DNA of 64,000 bases from Gemmatimonadaceae bacterium (GCA_016742275.1 JACVCD010000019.1:1-64000); one strand, 5' to 3'; positions 7,983-16,721 are shown, counted from the stretch's first letter. Notes: generated from the letters alone by a model not told the origin. Numbers and translations are program-made.

Positions 7983-8867
7983 ATGCTCAGAACGCTCAGT
8001 ACCAACGATCACATCGCGCTGCGAACGTCGCAGCACCTCGGCCACACGGATACGCTCACCCAGTCCATTGCGGTCATTGGCATTGGCACTATGGGGCGCG
8101 CCATTGCCTCGGGATTGGTGAAAGCGCAGGTGGTAAGCGCCGATCAGCTTGTCCTGCATGACCGCGACCACGCATCAGCGCATAAGCTGGCCGAAGAACT
8201 GGCGGGAGCCAGCGTGGCGATCAACACTGCTACTGTGTGCCGCAGTGCCGATGTTGTTCTGCTTTGCGTCAAACCGAACGATGTGCCGCAAGCCATTGCA
8301 CAAATGGGGACACTGTCGCCCCACACGCTGCTCATCTCTATTGCGGCTGGTGTCACGCTATCGGCGCTGCAGGATGCCGCTGGTGCAGATGTGCCGGTGG
8401 TACGTGCCATGCCCAACACACCATGCCTCATCGGCCAGGGACTCACCGTGCTGAGCGCCGGATGCGCAGCAACCGATGCGCACATGAGTGTCGCGCATCG
8501 TATCTTTGCGGCTCTTGGCGCGTGTCAGTCTCTCGCGGAGAAGCATCTTGATGCAGTCACTGCACTTTCGGCCAGCGGTCCGGCGTTTGTGTATGTGATG
8601 ATCGAAGCGATGGCTGCTGGTGGACTGTCATGCGGATTGCCACGAGATGTGGCAACAGCAATGGCGGCGCGCACGGCGCTCGGGGCAGCATCGATGGTTC
8701 TCGCTACGGGTATGCATCCGGCCGAGTTGCGCGATCAGGTGAGTTCACCTGGTGGATGCACTATTGCTGGTTTGTTGGCCCTTGAGGACGGTGGTATGCG
8801 TTCCGTGGTATCGCGGGCCGTGGAGGTCACTGCCCGTACGGCGGCTGGACTGGGGAGGCGCACATGA
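7983..8867 (+). CDS. proC: Pyrroline-5-carboxylate reductase
   Basis: Catalyses the last step of proline synthesis, NAD(P)H-dependent reduction of pyrroline-5-carboxylate, in the cytoplasm. The nucleotide-binding motif IGIGTMGRAIASGL follows an unusually long N-terminal extension of about 25 residues. The conserved VRAMPNTP segment and the C-terminal signature (LRDQVSSPGGCTIAGL, here with Cys where Thr is common) are present. The 294-residue length is slightly above the usual 265-280. The ATG at 7983 is the only plausible in-frame ATG but lacks a clear ribosome-binding site. It overlaps the next gene by ATGA, and a terminator-like hairpin sits in its leader. Confidence 0.93.
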   Translation: MLRTLSTNDHIALRTSQHLGHTDTLTQSIAVIGIGTMGRAIASGLVKAQVVSADQLVLHDRDHASAHKLAEELAGASVAINTATVCRSADVVLLCVKPNDVPQAIAQMGTLSPHTLLISIAAGVTLSALQDAAGADVPVVRAMPNTPCLIGQGLTVLSAGCAATDAHMSVAHRIFAALGACQSLAEKHLDAVTALSASGPAFVYVMIEAMAAGGLSCGLPRDVATAMAARTALGAASMVLATGMHPAELRDQVSSPGGCTIAGLLALEDGGMRSVVSRAVEVTARTAAGLGRRT

Positions 8868-9340
8868 GCAATACGCAGAATACCGATATCGAAATCACTA
8901 CCGATGCTGCGCGCATCGATGCCGAAGCGGCACACGCTTTCCTCACCACGTCATACTGGTCACCCGGTATTCCGTTGGATGTGGTGCAGCGCGCGATTGC
9001 CAACTCACTTTGCGTGGCCGCACGATCGGGCGGTGCGCAGGTGGGATTTGCGCGTCTCGTGACTGATCGGGCGACCTTTGCATACCTTGCGGATGTACAC
9101 GTGCTTGCCGACTACCGGGGGCGGGGTATCGCCCATCGCATGTTGGAGGCTCTGTTCGGTCATGTCGATGTACAGGGGCTTCGGCGGCTCATGCTGGTGA
9201 CACGTGATGCACATGCTCTCTATCGCGGATTCGGGTTCACGGCTGCGAGTGCACCGGAGCGCATCATGGAACGTGTAACGCGAAATGCATACGCCGGTTC
9301 AATCGTCGGCTCAATCAATCGTGTGGAGGAATCATCGTGA
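8864..9340 (+). CDS. GNAT family N-acetyltransferase
   Basis: 158 residues with the GNAT fold. The acetyl-CoA-binding loop appears as DYRGRGIAHRML at about 80-91, and the C-terminal beta-bulge region as LYRGFGF. The protein resembles small GNATs similar to the yeast YJL-type and bacterial YafP-like sets; the substrate is not predictable. The ATG overlaps the proC stop (ATGA), so the two are translationally coupled, and the following tiny ORF overlaps its stop as GTGA. Confidence 0.88.
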   Translation: MSNTQNTDIEITTDAARIDAEAAHAFLTTSYWSPGIPLDVVQRAIANSLCVAARSGGAQVGFARLVTDRATFAYLADVHVLADYRGRGIAHRMLEALFGHVDVQGLRRLMLVTRDAHALYRGFGFTAASAPERIMERVTRNAYAGSIVGSINRVEESS

Positions 9341-9486
9341 GGCGTCTGCTTGTCATTCTGGCAGTTGTTCTTTCGTTTGTCGCGCCATCGAACGTGAGCT
9401 CGCAGCCTATTCGTTCAATCGCTGTGGACTTCTCAGTGGGGCGGGGAAAGGGCTATGGTGGATCTGACTATCCGGATCGCGGCTAA
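9337..9486 (+). CDS. Tiny exported peptide or truncated outer-membrane protein
   Basis: A 49-codon frame starts with GTG overlapping the GNAT stop (GTGA), with AGGA upstream. It encodes a clear signal peptide (RRLLVILAVVLSFVAPSNVSS) of about 22 residues and a 25-residue mature part ending GYGGSDYPDRG. The mature start, a short beta-like strand then Gly-rich turn, looks like the beginning of a beta-barrel protein that was cut by a stop codon. It could be a genuine secreted micropeptide or a remnant; only conservation can tell. Confidence 0.45.
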   Translation: MRRLLVILAVVLSFVAPSNVSSQPIRSIAVDFSVGRGKGYGGSDYPDRG

Positions 9487-9490
9487 GAGT

Positions 9491-10654
9491 TCACTGAGAC
9501 TTTTCCGATTTGGCGTCGGGCAGTACGGCCAATAGGCGCAGCATCAGCTCAAAGGGTGCACTCTGGCTTGCTACCGTGTTTACGGTACCGGTGACATACA
9601 CATCCTTATCCGGTGAATAGAAGGCGAAGGCGCCGGACAGACCGGAGTGGCCAATAAGCTCCGGTTGCTTGGTGAAGGGCGGCATCCAGCGGGGCAGCTG
9701 AAACCTCAGCATGCCAACTCCGGCTTCGAGCGGGAAGAAAACAGGATTCCACTGCCGCATCTCTTTGAGCCACACTTCCGGAAACAGACGGCCTTCGAAG
9801 AAGGCCCGCAGGAACGTCAGCTGTTCTTCTGCCGTGGAGACGACGCCGCCATCTGGGCCAAACGAGGCCATCGCGCGTGGAATGCGCAGTGCGCCATCAC
9901 TACCGATGATATCAGCAGGCCGCTTGTCACTCGTGTCACGATACATGTAGGTGCTCGTGAGGCCGAGTGGTGCAAGGATGCGAGTGGTCAGGGCGTCGTC
10001 AAACGACTGTTTCGTTTTGACTTCGATGATGCGGCCGAGCAGCTGGAAGTTCGTATCCGAGTAGCGGGCCTTCCCTGGCTTACCAGGGGGGAACGGCGGT
10101 TTCATTTCACGGGCCATGTCGAGGGCCTGTGCGGTGGTCCATCCGCGGTCCTTGCCCGCCAGCAGCTCCTTGTCGAGTCGCCTGCCATTCGCACGCTCTC
10201 CCTCGAAGTAGTCAGGAATGCCTGATGTGTGGGCCAGCAGCTGGCGCACGGTGATGGCGTCGGAACGATCGATACCATCCAGTCGATTCAGGCCCTTCCA
10301 CTCCTCCGCGGGAAGCAGGTCGGCAAGACGATCGTCAAGCGACAGCAATCCCTCATGGCGCAGCTGCATGATGAGCGCGGTGACATACAGTTTCGTAGTG
10401 CTGGCAATGAAGTACGGCGTACTCTGCTCAAGCACGCCGGCCTTGCCGGCAAAGGAGAGCGTGTCACCGCGGGCAACGATGCGAACGACGGCGCCATGTA
10501 CATTCTTTCCGTCGACTGCATCGGCGACGATGGCATCCAACGCTGCCGCGCGCTGCTCGATCGGCACCGGGCGTGGTCGACCTAGCACAATGACAGTCAC
10601 CAGCAGCACAATTCCGAGTGCCAGTGCCCATCGCCACGCCAACCGCTTTGTCAT
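9491..10654 (-). CDS. Exported serine beta-lactamase-fold hydrolase
   Basis: 387 residues, class C beta-lactamase/DD-peptidase-like fold, anchored or exported through a single N-terminal hydrophobic segment (about 8-25). The SxxK motif is STTK (nucleophile Ser), the second-loop motif is YSDTN, matching YxN at the Tyr position, and the third motif is HSG (IGHSGLSG). Families with HSG rather than KTG are usually esterases or D-amino-acid peptidases rather than antibiotic-degrading enzymes. GGAG precedes the ATG at 10654; longer frames upstream run into the divergent gene. Confidence 0.85.
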   Translation of the reverse strand: MTKRLAWRWALALGIVLLVTVIVLGRPRPVPIEQRAAALDAIVADAVDGKNVHGAVVRIVARGDTLSFAGKAGVLEQSTPYFIASTTKLYVTALIMQLRHEGLLSLDDRLADLLPAEEWKGLNRLDGIDRSDAITVRQLLAHTSGIPDYFEGERANGRRLDKELLAGKDRGWTTAQALDMAREMKPPFPPGKPGKARYSDTNFQLLGRIIEVKTKQSFDDALTTRILAPLGLTSTYMYRDTSDKRPADIIGSDGALRIPRAMASFGPDGGVVSTAEEQLTFLRAFFEGRLFPEVWLKEMRQWNPVFFPLEAGVGMLRFQLPRWMPPFTKQPELIGHSGLSGAFAFYSPDKDVYVTGTVNTVASQSAPFELMLRLLAVLPDAKSEKSQ

Positions 10655-10705
10655 CCAGTCTCCAGGCATCCGGCGTTCAACGCTACACCGATCAGGTGAA
10701 TCTTC

Positions 10706-11179
10706 GTGCCAGCCAAACGAACCGCCTCTGTGAAATCTGCACCGGTTGCCAAGAAAACCGGCAAGCCAACTGCCAAGACTACGGCGCCCGCTGCGTCCAT
10801 TGCGGCATTTCTGGACACACTGGATCATCCGCTCAAGCCAGTCCTCGAGGATGTGCTGGCCGTGATTCGCGGTGCTGATGTTGCTGCGTCAGAGGGTATC
10901 AAATGGAATGCTCCCAGCTTTGCCGGGCCTGATCAACAGTACTTCGCTACACTCAATGTGCACACACGCGGGAAAGGGTCACCCGTTGTTCTGCTCGTGC
11001 TGCATCGTGACGCAAAGGCCGTCGCCGGCCATGTGAATGTCGCGGACTCTGAGAACCTGCTGGAGTGGTTGGGGGCAGACCGTGCCGTGGTGAGGTTCAA
11101 CACGCGGGACGAGGTGCGTGCGAAGGGTGTGGTCCTTCAGAACATCCTTCGGCAATGGGTTGGGCAGCTGAAGGGGTGA
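10706..11179 (+). CDS. DUF1801-family protein
   Basis: 157 residues starting at a GTG with GGTGA just before it. The first 30 residues are Lys/Ala/Pro/Thr-rich and disordered, reminiscent of histone-H1-like tails. The rest matches the DUF1801 (YdhG-like) fold: LDTLDHPLKPVLEDVLAVIR, then ASEGIKWNAPSF and the C-terminal VLQNILRQWV helix. The family is cytoplasmic and functionally uncharacterised. It is divergent from the serine hydrolase, with starts 51 bp apart. Confidence 0.8.
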   Translation: MPAKRTASVKSAPVAKKTGKPTAKTTAPAASIAAFLDTLDHPLKPVLEDVLAVIRGADVAASEGIKWNAPSFAGPDQQYFATLNVHTRGKGSPVVLLVLHRDAKAVAGHVNVADSENLLEWLGADRAVVRFNTRDEVRAKGVVLQNILRQWVGQLKG

Positions 11180-11184
11180 GTCGT

Positions 11185-11219
11185 CAATGATGTCCGATCT
11201 GGTCGGATTCATGACATTG
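11185..11219 (+). promoter_or_regulatory. Imperfect dyad upstream of the GlxA-type regulator
   Basis: TCCGA (11193-11197) and TCGGA (11203-11207) are nested within CAATG (11185-11189) and CATTG (11215-11219). The dyad lies 41 bp upstream of the regulator ATG, a sensible position for an autoregulatory site, but the two symmetry axes differ by about 2 bp and no second copy is visible. Confidence 0.3.
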
Positions 11220-11259
11220 CTGCCATGGCGGTTTCGGGCAAGGTTGCATGGAGAGCGGT

Positions 11260-12246
11260 ATGCAACTGAACCCGGCCATGACACGACCAACGATTGCGGT
11301 ACTCATTTACGAAGGCGTCAACGCGCTCGATGTGGCTGGACCACTCGAGGCATTTGCCGCATCACACACAGACGATGGGAGGCTCGGCTACGCCCTTGAG
11401 GTGTGGGGGTTGAACGAACTCGACGTTCGATCAGAGTCGGGGCTCAAGCTTCGCGCGGATCGACGTGTGCCGGACCGTCCACGGGCCGATCTGCTGATCA
11501 TGCCAGGTGGTCCTGGTGTGCGCGAGCCACGAACACTGCAAGCGCTTGGCAATTGGCTGCGTCGACATCACGCATCGTTTGGCCGAATTGCCAGCGTGTG
11601 CACCGGTGCCTATGCCGTCGCCGAATCGGGGATTGCCGATGGTCGAACGCTCACGACCCATTGGGCGCACGCCGATGATTTGCAGCGACGCTATCCCAAG
11701 GTGCGAGTGGAATCAGATGCACTCTACACCGTGGATGGCACGCTGTTGTCGTCTGGTGGTGTGACGGCAGGCATCGATCTCGCGCTTTCGATCATCGAGA
11801 AGGATCACGGTGTGCGTTCAGCAGTTGCCACGGCGCGCGAACTGGTGGTGTTTCTGCGGCGCACGGGCAATCAGGCGCAGTTCTCTGAACCGCTGCGTCT
11901 TCAGGCGGCCGGCGATAATGGTCTGCAGGAGGTGTGCCTCTGGGCCACCAATCATCCCGAGGCTGATCTTTCGGTCGATGCGCTGGCCGATCGTGCCAAT
12001 CTGAGTCCGCGGCAGTTCGCGAGACGGTTCCATGCGGCGTTTGGCATGTCACCCGGAAAGTTCGTCACCACGCTACGTCTGGATCATGCACGTACGGCCC
12101 TGGCTGGCGGGCGAGTCAACATCAAGCGCGTAGCACGGAGTGCCGGCTTTCAAAGTGTCGACGGATTCCGTCGCGCTTTCGAGCGCGAACTCGGTGTTAC
12201 CCCCGTCGAATACCAACAGCGTTTTGCCAATCGGAGGCCACGATGA
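11260..12246 (+). CDS. GlxA-type transcriptional regulator (DJ-1/PfpI domain plus AraC HTH)
   Basis: 328 residues. A class-I-glutamine-amidotransferase-like domain (about 10-180) contains a Cys in the nucleophile-elbow context (SVCTGAY, Cys near 114), and a double helix-turn-helix of the AraC type fills about 225-325 (LSPRQFARRFHAAFGMSPGKFV and VDGFRRAFERELGVTPVEYQ). Members of this family usually activate catabolic genes; the DJ-1-like domain normally senses rather than catalyses. GGAGAG is spaced correctly for the ATG at 11260. The stop overlaps the next start as ATGA, so the downstream hydrolase is co-expressed and possibly its target. Confidence 0.92.
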   Translation: MQLNPAMTRPTIAVLIYEGVNALDVAGPLEAFAASHTDDGRLGYALEVWGLNELDVRSESGLKLRADRRVPDRPRADLLIMPGGPGVREPRTLQALGNWLRRHHASFGRIASVCTGAYAVAESGIADGRTLTTHWAHADDLQRRYPKVRVESDALYTVDGTLLSSGGVTAGIDLALSIIEKDHGVRSAVATARELVVFLRRTGNQAQFSEPLRLQAAGDNGLQEVCLWATNHPEADLSVDALADRANLSPRQFARRFHAAFGMSPGKFVTTLRLDHARTALAGGRVNIKRVARSAGFQSVDGFRRAFERELGVTPVEYQQRFANRRPR

Positions 12247-13370
12247 GCATGTGGAGCGCGTGGGTAGCAACACGACGGGATTTTGTGCGCCATGGTGTGA
12301 TGCTCGCGGGTAGCGCGGCGCTTGCTCCGTTGCTTGTGCAGAATCCTGCGACGTACATCTGCCCGCCGTGCGGATGCGCGATGGACGGACGCGTATTCGA
12401 TGCACCGGGCAGGTGTCCTGCGTGCGGCATGACGTTGGTGGCCAAACCGGAAGGAGCCACGCCCTTCGAACCGCAATCGCTGTCCAAGGGGCGCGGTGTC
12501 TTCGAGACCGCAGGTGGTATTGGGCATGAGTCGCATCGCATTACGGTGGCATACTATGTCCCCACTCGGTTTACACCGGACTCCCGTGTGCTGCTCGTGT
12601 TGCCGGGCGCCAGTCGCGGCGCTGAGGACTATCGCGAGCCGTGGATTGAGCGCGCGGAGAAGACCAATGTGCTGGTCGCGGCATTGGGCTATCCAGAGTC
12701 ACAGTACGACTTTGCCGCGTATCAGATGGGCGGCGTGATCGCGAATTTCGAGCTGCGCAATGTGTCGCGTTCAGCCTATGGCGAGCTTCCGGCGGTTCTC
12801 AATCTGCGCGATGAGGATATTCAATTCACCGTGAATTCACGCCGCGAGACGTGGCTCTTTCACGACTTTGATCGAATCTTCGGATTGCTGGTGCGCGCTA
12901 CGGGTTCGAAGGCCACGCACTATGACATGTTTGGACATTCGGCTGGCGCGCAGATCCTGCATCGCCTGGCGCTCTTTCATCCAACGTCCAGGGCCAATCA
13001 GTTGATGGCGGCCAATGCCGGACTGTACACCATGCCCATGCTTGATGAGCCACAACTCATCGGTCTTGAGGGGACCGGTGTGACGGCGAGCGAACTCAAT
13101 ACGGCGTTTGGTGCGCGATTGCATCTCCTTCTCGGCGAATTGGACAATGATGGTGAGCTCGGAGGCAATCATTTGCATACGCCGAAACTTGATCGTTATG
13201 GCATCGGTCGCCTTGATCGGGGAAGGTCATTCTTTGCTGAAGGGCAGCGCCGAGCCAAGGCCGCAGAGGCGGAGTTCAACTGGCAGATGGACATCGTGCC
13301 GGGCGTTGGGCACGATCATGAGCGCATGGGGGCTGCGGCGGCGCGGGCGTTGTACGGGGGCCAGGGCTAG
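12243..13370 (+). CDS. Tat-exported alpha/beta hydrolase with N-terminal metal-binding domain
   Basis: 375 residues. The N-terminus has a twin-arginine motif (TRRDFVRHG) and hydrophobic stretch. A short Cys-rich module (about 38-66, C40, C43, C45, C58, C61) resembles the heavy-metal-binding domain of copper-transport proteins. The rest is an alpha/beta hydrolase: LVLPGASRG oxyanion region, nucleophile elbow GHSAG (Ser near 233), and a late GVGHDH catalytic His. Length and exported location suggest a periplasmic esterase or polymer hydrolase. The fusion to a metal-binding module is unusual. It is translationally coupled (ATGA) to the GlxA-type regulator. Confidence 0.82.
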   Translation: MSMWSAWVATRRDFVRHGVMLAGSAALAPLLVQNPATYICPPCGCAMDGRVFDAPGRCPACGMTLVAKPEGATPFEPQSLSKGRGVFETAGGIGHESHRITVAYYVPTRFTPDSRVLLVLPGASRGAEDYREPWIERAEKTNVLVAALGYPESQYDFAAYQMGGVIANFELRNVSRSAYGELPAVLNLRDEDIQFTVNSRRETWLFHDFDRIFGLLVRATGSKATHYDMFGHSAGAQILHRLALFHPTSRANQLMAANAGLYTMPMLDEPQLIGLEGTGVTASELNTAFGARLHLLLGELDNDGELGGNHLHTPKLDRYGIGRLDRGRSFFAEGQRRAKAAEAEFNWQMDIVPGVGHDHERMGAAAARALYGGQG

Positions 13371-13401
13371 CTTTTTCGGTAGTCCCTTTTGTGGAGTGAC
13401 A

Positions 13402-14469
13402 ATGCACGTTGGAAGTACCAGAGTGCTTTTAGGGGTGTTGACGGTTTTCCTGGAAGGATGCGGAAAGCCAGGAGATGAGGCAGGACAGTTGGGCCGCCGA
13501 GTTGAGTTGACCCCATTCGCCACGGTCCGCCTTGAGGACCGAGACACGGCGTACATCGCGAAACCAAACGCGTTGGGGGTTTCGCGCGCAGGCGAGTTCT
13601 TTGTCACTGACATGCCAAGCCGACGAGTGCTTCGGTTTGATGCAGGCGGAGCATTCGTGGAAGCCATCGGCCGCGCTGGTGGAGGACCGGATGAATTCGA
13701 GGGCCCTCATTCACTGACCGCACTCGACGACTCAACGTTGGCTATTGTGGATGTCCTGCGGCGGCAGGCAGTGCTGTGGGATCTGCGATCGAAGTCGGCC
13801 AGGGCGCATCTTCCGATCGGGGGGTTGACCTCACCGCTCGTCTATTCGAAAGGCCTGCTGTACGCTGCCTCTGCTGATGTCGAACACGGCACCGCGGGGC
13901 TTCGCTGGCGCTCTCCATACGAAGAGCCTGAACGTCTTGGCAAGGTGCTCGATGTCTACCGTGACCGGTTCTATGCCATCTGGGGAACCGTGTTAGCCGA
14001 TGTCTCGGGCGACAGCATTCTGTACTTCGGAGGTCGCTCCGAATACCTGATCATCGCTGACAACGAGTGGCAGCCACGCGATTCTCTCCCGATTCCCCGC
14101 GTGGCGCGCCGGGGCATTCCTGTGGAGATCGACTACTCACTCGGCGGGGGTCGAAACATCTACGACGTTGGCAAGCAGCTATCAATTCCCTTTGGACTCA
14201 AAATCCTCTCCGGCGGCCGATACGCTGTGTTTCACCTCGATGCGAGCATTGTCAACAACACCAGCGTCATCGGGCAGGTGTTCATGACCGTGCTGTCTTT
14301 ATCGGGAGCGTCTCGCTGTGTTGATGTGCTTATGCCATCGCATGACCCAACAGCGATTCCACGCCTGGCGTTCGTTGCGGACACACTCTTTGTGCTCGAT
14401 CACTACGTCGTCGCAGACAGTGCGATTGCAGAAGTCAGTAAATACCATATAGGAACTGACCTCTGTTGA
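13402..14469 (+). CDS. Beta-propeller lipoprotein (NHL/6-bladed type)
   Basis: 355 residues with a signal sequence and lipobox-like FLEGC near residue 20. The first blades carry repeats of the pattern GEFFVTDMPSRRVLRFDAGGAFVEAIGRAGGGPDEF, typical of 6-bladed beta-propeller (DUF/NHL) lipoproteins common in Bacteroidota and Gemmatimonadota, whose role is unknown. GGAG precedes the ATG at 13402. It starts 31 bp after the hydrolase, so it may be the last gene of that operon, and converges on the phosphotransferase gene. Confidence 0.75.
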   Translation: MHVGSTRVLLGVLTVFLEGCGKPGDEAGQLGRRVELTPFATVRLEDRDTAYIAKPNALGVSRAGEFFVTDMPSRRVLRFDAGGAFVEAIGRAGGGPDEFEGPHSLTALDDSTLAIVDVLRRQAVLWDLRSKSARAHLPIGGLTSPLVYSKGLLYAASADVEHGTAGLRWRSPYEEPERLGKVLDVYRDRFYAIWGTVLADVSGDSILYFGGRSEYLIIADNEWQPRDSLPIPRVARRGIPVEIDYSLGGGRNIYDVGKQLSIPFGLKILSGGRYAVFHLDASIVNNTSVIGQVFMTVLSLSGASRCVDVLMPSHDPTAIPRLAFVADTLFVLDHYVVADSAIAEVSKYHIGTDLC

Positions 14470-14485
14470 TCGCAGCGGCGAAGAG

Positions 14486-15271
14486 TCAGAAACATTCATC
14501 GAGGCACAGATGGAACTCTATGCGCGCTTGGTCGGGCGCAGCAATTCCGTAGGCCTCGAACAACTGCCGCTGCGCCTCCTCGCCAAACTCGCCGAGACTG
14601 TTCCAGAGAATCGCGAGATCCTGATAGGGGTCGGCCACGCCAAGCCGGCCCACGTCGATGCAGCCGGTGACATGATCATCGACAATGAGAATATTGTCGA
14701 GCGAAAAGTCGCCGTGGGTTACGACCTGTTCGAATGGCAGTGGCAGCAGTTCGATCATGCTCTGCCACACATGCTCGGCGGTCCATCCAGTTCTTGCATC
14801 GTCGAAATCCGATTCGTCTACAACACCAGTGTCGATATTTCGGCGAGCGTGCGCCATTCGAAACTGATGCCCCGCATGGAAGGGGCAATCGGCGATTGGC
14901 AGCGCATGCATCCCGCGAAGGAATTCGGCAATGCTGCCAATCGTTTTGTGTCGGGATTCCGGACGCGTCTCCAGATAGGCGGCGGCAGGTGTGCCGGGGA
15001 TGGCGGTGGTGAGCAGCCAGGCCGAGTCACCATCGCGAATGAATGACTGCACATCGGGACAGAGTATGCGCCTCTTGAGCCACGTGAGGCGCAGCATTTC
15101 GTGTGTGATGTCGCCTGCAACCTCACCGTCTCCACCCTTGAGATACAGTGTGGGACGGTCCCGCGCATCGCATCGAAAAACATGACCACCGGATTCGCCG
15201 GTTTCTACTGGCGTACGTCGGTAGCCCTGAAGGGCTTGTTCGATACTGGTCGGGAATGGAAGTGCGGACAT
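14486..15271 (-). CDS. APH(3')-like aminoglycoside O-phosphotransferase
   Basis: 261 residues, the normal length of APH(3') enzymes. ATP-binding Lys in LYLKGG (K45), a Glu-containing helix (HEMLRLTWLK), catalytic loop THGDFSLDNILI (D188) and the metal-binding CIDVGRLGVADPYQDLA (D206) are all intact. The C-terminus DECF matches the FHLLDEFF ending of the family, whose last Phe contacts the drug. The enzyme would phosphorylate the 3'-hydroxyl of kanamycin-type antibiotics. There are no integron, transposon or resistance genes nearby and base composition is like the neighbours, so it is probably an old chromosomal gene. Confidence 0.88.
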   Translation of the reverse strand: MSALPFPTSIEQALQGYRRTPVETGESGGHVFRCDARDRPTLYLKGGDGEVAGDITHEMLRLTWLKRRILCPDVQSFIRDGDSAWLLTTAIPGTPAAAYLETRPESRHKTIGSIAEFLRGMHALPIADCPFHAGHQFRMAHARRNIDTGVVDESDFDDARTGWTAEHVWQSMIELLPLPFEQVVTHGDFSLDNILIVDDHVTGCIDVGRLGVADPYQDLAILWNSLGEFGEEAQRQLFEAYGIAAPDQARIEFHLCLDECF

Positions 15272-15408
15272 TGCGTGTCGAGAGAGTCGTGGCCCTGCGA
15301 TGGAGGCAAGCTACTGGACACGCGTGAAGGCGAGTACCCTGATGCAACGAATTGCCAGATTGCGAGTAGGAGGTTTGATCCCACTCCCCATCCTGAACAG
15401 CTCTTTTT

Positions 15409-15909
15409 ATGAATCGATTTGTGCCTGTATTGGTTCTCGCCCTGGCTTTTGCAGCGGCCTGCGGTGATACGATCGGTGGGCCATGCGGTGGCAACCGGGA
15501 ACTTCGAGCCACTGCGCAATTGCCCGACACCGGGATCGGAGCGCGTGGGAAATTGCAGCTTGTCTATTCGGAGATGTTTCCCGAAGCCCAACAAGTGCGT
15601 GCGCTCGTCGTCGTCACCATTTCACCCCCGGCGGGAGGTGTATTTCGGCACGACTCACCGTCCGTCCGTTTCCTGACGGACGATGGTCGGGTCCTGATGA
15701 GTAACGTGGCAACTCGCATCCGCGGCTCCCAAACCTGGTACTTGCAGCAGGCGATAGAGCAGACCGCTTGGCGCGACCAGATTCTGGCGGCCTTTGAGCG
15801 CGGTGCGGTCTCGGTCGAGTTGAATACCTTCGAGGCAGATCCACGCACATCGCGCGTGCCAGTTGAGGCAGGTCCTCTGATCACGACGCCCATCGGACAA
15901 TGTGTGTGA
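15409..15909 (+). CDS. Hypothetical lipoprotein
   Basis: 166 residues with a signal peptide and lipobox AAAC near residue 18. The mature protein has two or three further cysteines (GGPCGG, and a Cys before the last residue), a predicted beta-rich middle (VRALVVVTISPP) and no known domain. There is no good ribosome-binding site at the ATG; a GGAGG lies about 30 bp upstream, too far for use. Divergent from the phosphotransferase gene and convergent with the SDR gene (11-bp gap). Confidence 0.65.
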   Translation: MNRFVPVLVLALAFAAACGDTIGGPCGGNRELRATAQLPDTGIGARGKLQLVYSEMFPEAQQVRALVVVTISPPAGGVFRHDSPSVRFLTDDGRVLMSNVATRIRGSQTWYLQQAIEQTAWRDQILAAFERGAVSVELNTFEADPRTSRVPVEAGPLITTPIGQCV

Positions 15910-15920
15910 TCAGACCGACG

Positions 15921-16715
15921 TCACTTCACCGGCCAACTGCCAACTAGCGCCACCGCGTCTGGTCCGGCGGCAAAGCGCAGACGTTCTGTACGGTCGTTCG
16001 CGGCCATCCAGGCTGTGGACGCCACATCGGTCGGATGGGTGACCGCGCCGGGCTTGGCAAAGGCTTCAAAGATCGGCGTGGCGAACGGCTGGTACGCTGG
16101 AGGAATGAGACCGGCCATGCGTGAGCCACCATTGCTCGCGAATGCCGTATCAGGGCAATAGCCCGGCTCTACGAGTTTGACGCGCACACCGAAGCTTTCG
16201 AGTTCGTGGCGCAACGAGGCGGTGAAACCTTCAATGGCGGTCTTGCTCGCTGTGTACACGGCGGCGAGTGGCATGGGGGCAAGCGTCACACTGGATGTGA
16301 CATTCACGATCACGCCCGCGCCACGTGCACGGAACTGCGGAATCACGGCCTGCGTCATGGCCATGACACCAAACGTGTTCGTTTCGAACACTTCGCGGGT
16401 GACATCGGCGGACATGGCTTCGAATGCTCCAACCACGCCGATTCCCGCGTTGTTGATGAGCGCGTCGATTGGTCCCGCTGCCTCGATGGCAGCGGCAATG
16501 CTCTCCGGGTTGGTTACGTCGAGTGACAGCAGACGCAGGCGGTCCGAAACGGGCAGCACGCCCTCGCGCGGCGTGCGCATGGTGGCGATGACCTTCCATC
16601 CTTTGGCGAGGAAGTGCCGGGCGGTCTCAAGTCCGTAGCCGGATGAGCAGCCGGTGATAAGGACAGTCGGCGCTGCAACTGAAGACTCGCTGTTGGCACG
16701 GATGTGGTTCGTCAT
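15921..16715 (-). CDS. Short-chain dehydrogenase/reductase
   Basis: 264 residues of the classical SDR type: TGCSSGYGLE coenzyme loop (about 22-31), NNAG (about 90-93), catalytic Ser (NVTSSVT) and YxxxK (YTASK). The acidic/neutral residues after beta-2 (ATMRTPREG) suggest NADPH preference. Similar proteins are annotated as oxidoreductases of unknown substrate and are often next to AraC regulators, as here. The ATG at 16715 follows AGAGAG; upstream in-frame codons are less likely. Probably controlled by the divergent AraC-family gene. Confidence 0.88.
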   Translation of the reverse strand: MTNHIRANSESSVAAPTVLITGCSSGYGLETARHFLAKGWKVIATMRTPREGVLPVSDRLRLLSLDVTNPESIAAAIEAAGPIDALINNAGIGVVGAFEAMSADVTREVFETNTFGVMAMTQAVIPQFRARGAGVIVNVTSSVTLAPMPLAAVYTASKTAIEGFTASLRHELESFGVRVKLVEPGYCPDTAFASNGGSRMAGLIPPAYQPFATPIFEAFAKPGAVTHPTDVASTAWMAANDRTERLRFAAGPDAVALVGSWPVK

Positions 16716-16721
16716 GATGAT

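Noticed and set aside
13108-13401. Extended N-terminus for the beta-propeller lipoprotein.
   Set aside because: It overlaps the hydrolase gene out of frame; the lipobox needs the start at 13402.
14486-15271. Recently acquired resistance cassette.
   Set aside because: No integron site, insertion sequence, flanking repeat or base-composition shift is visible.
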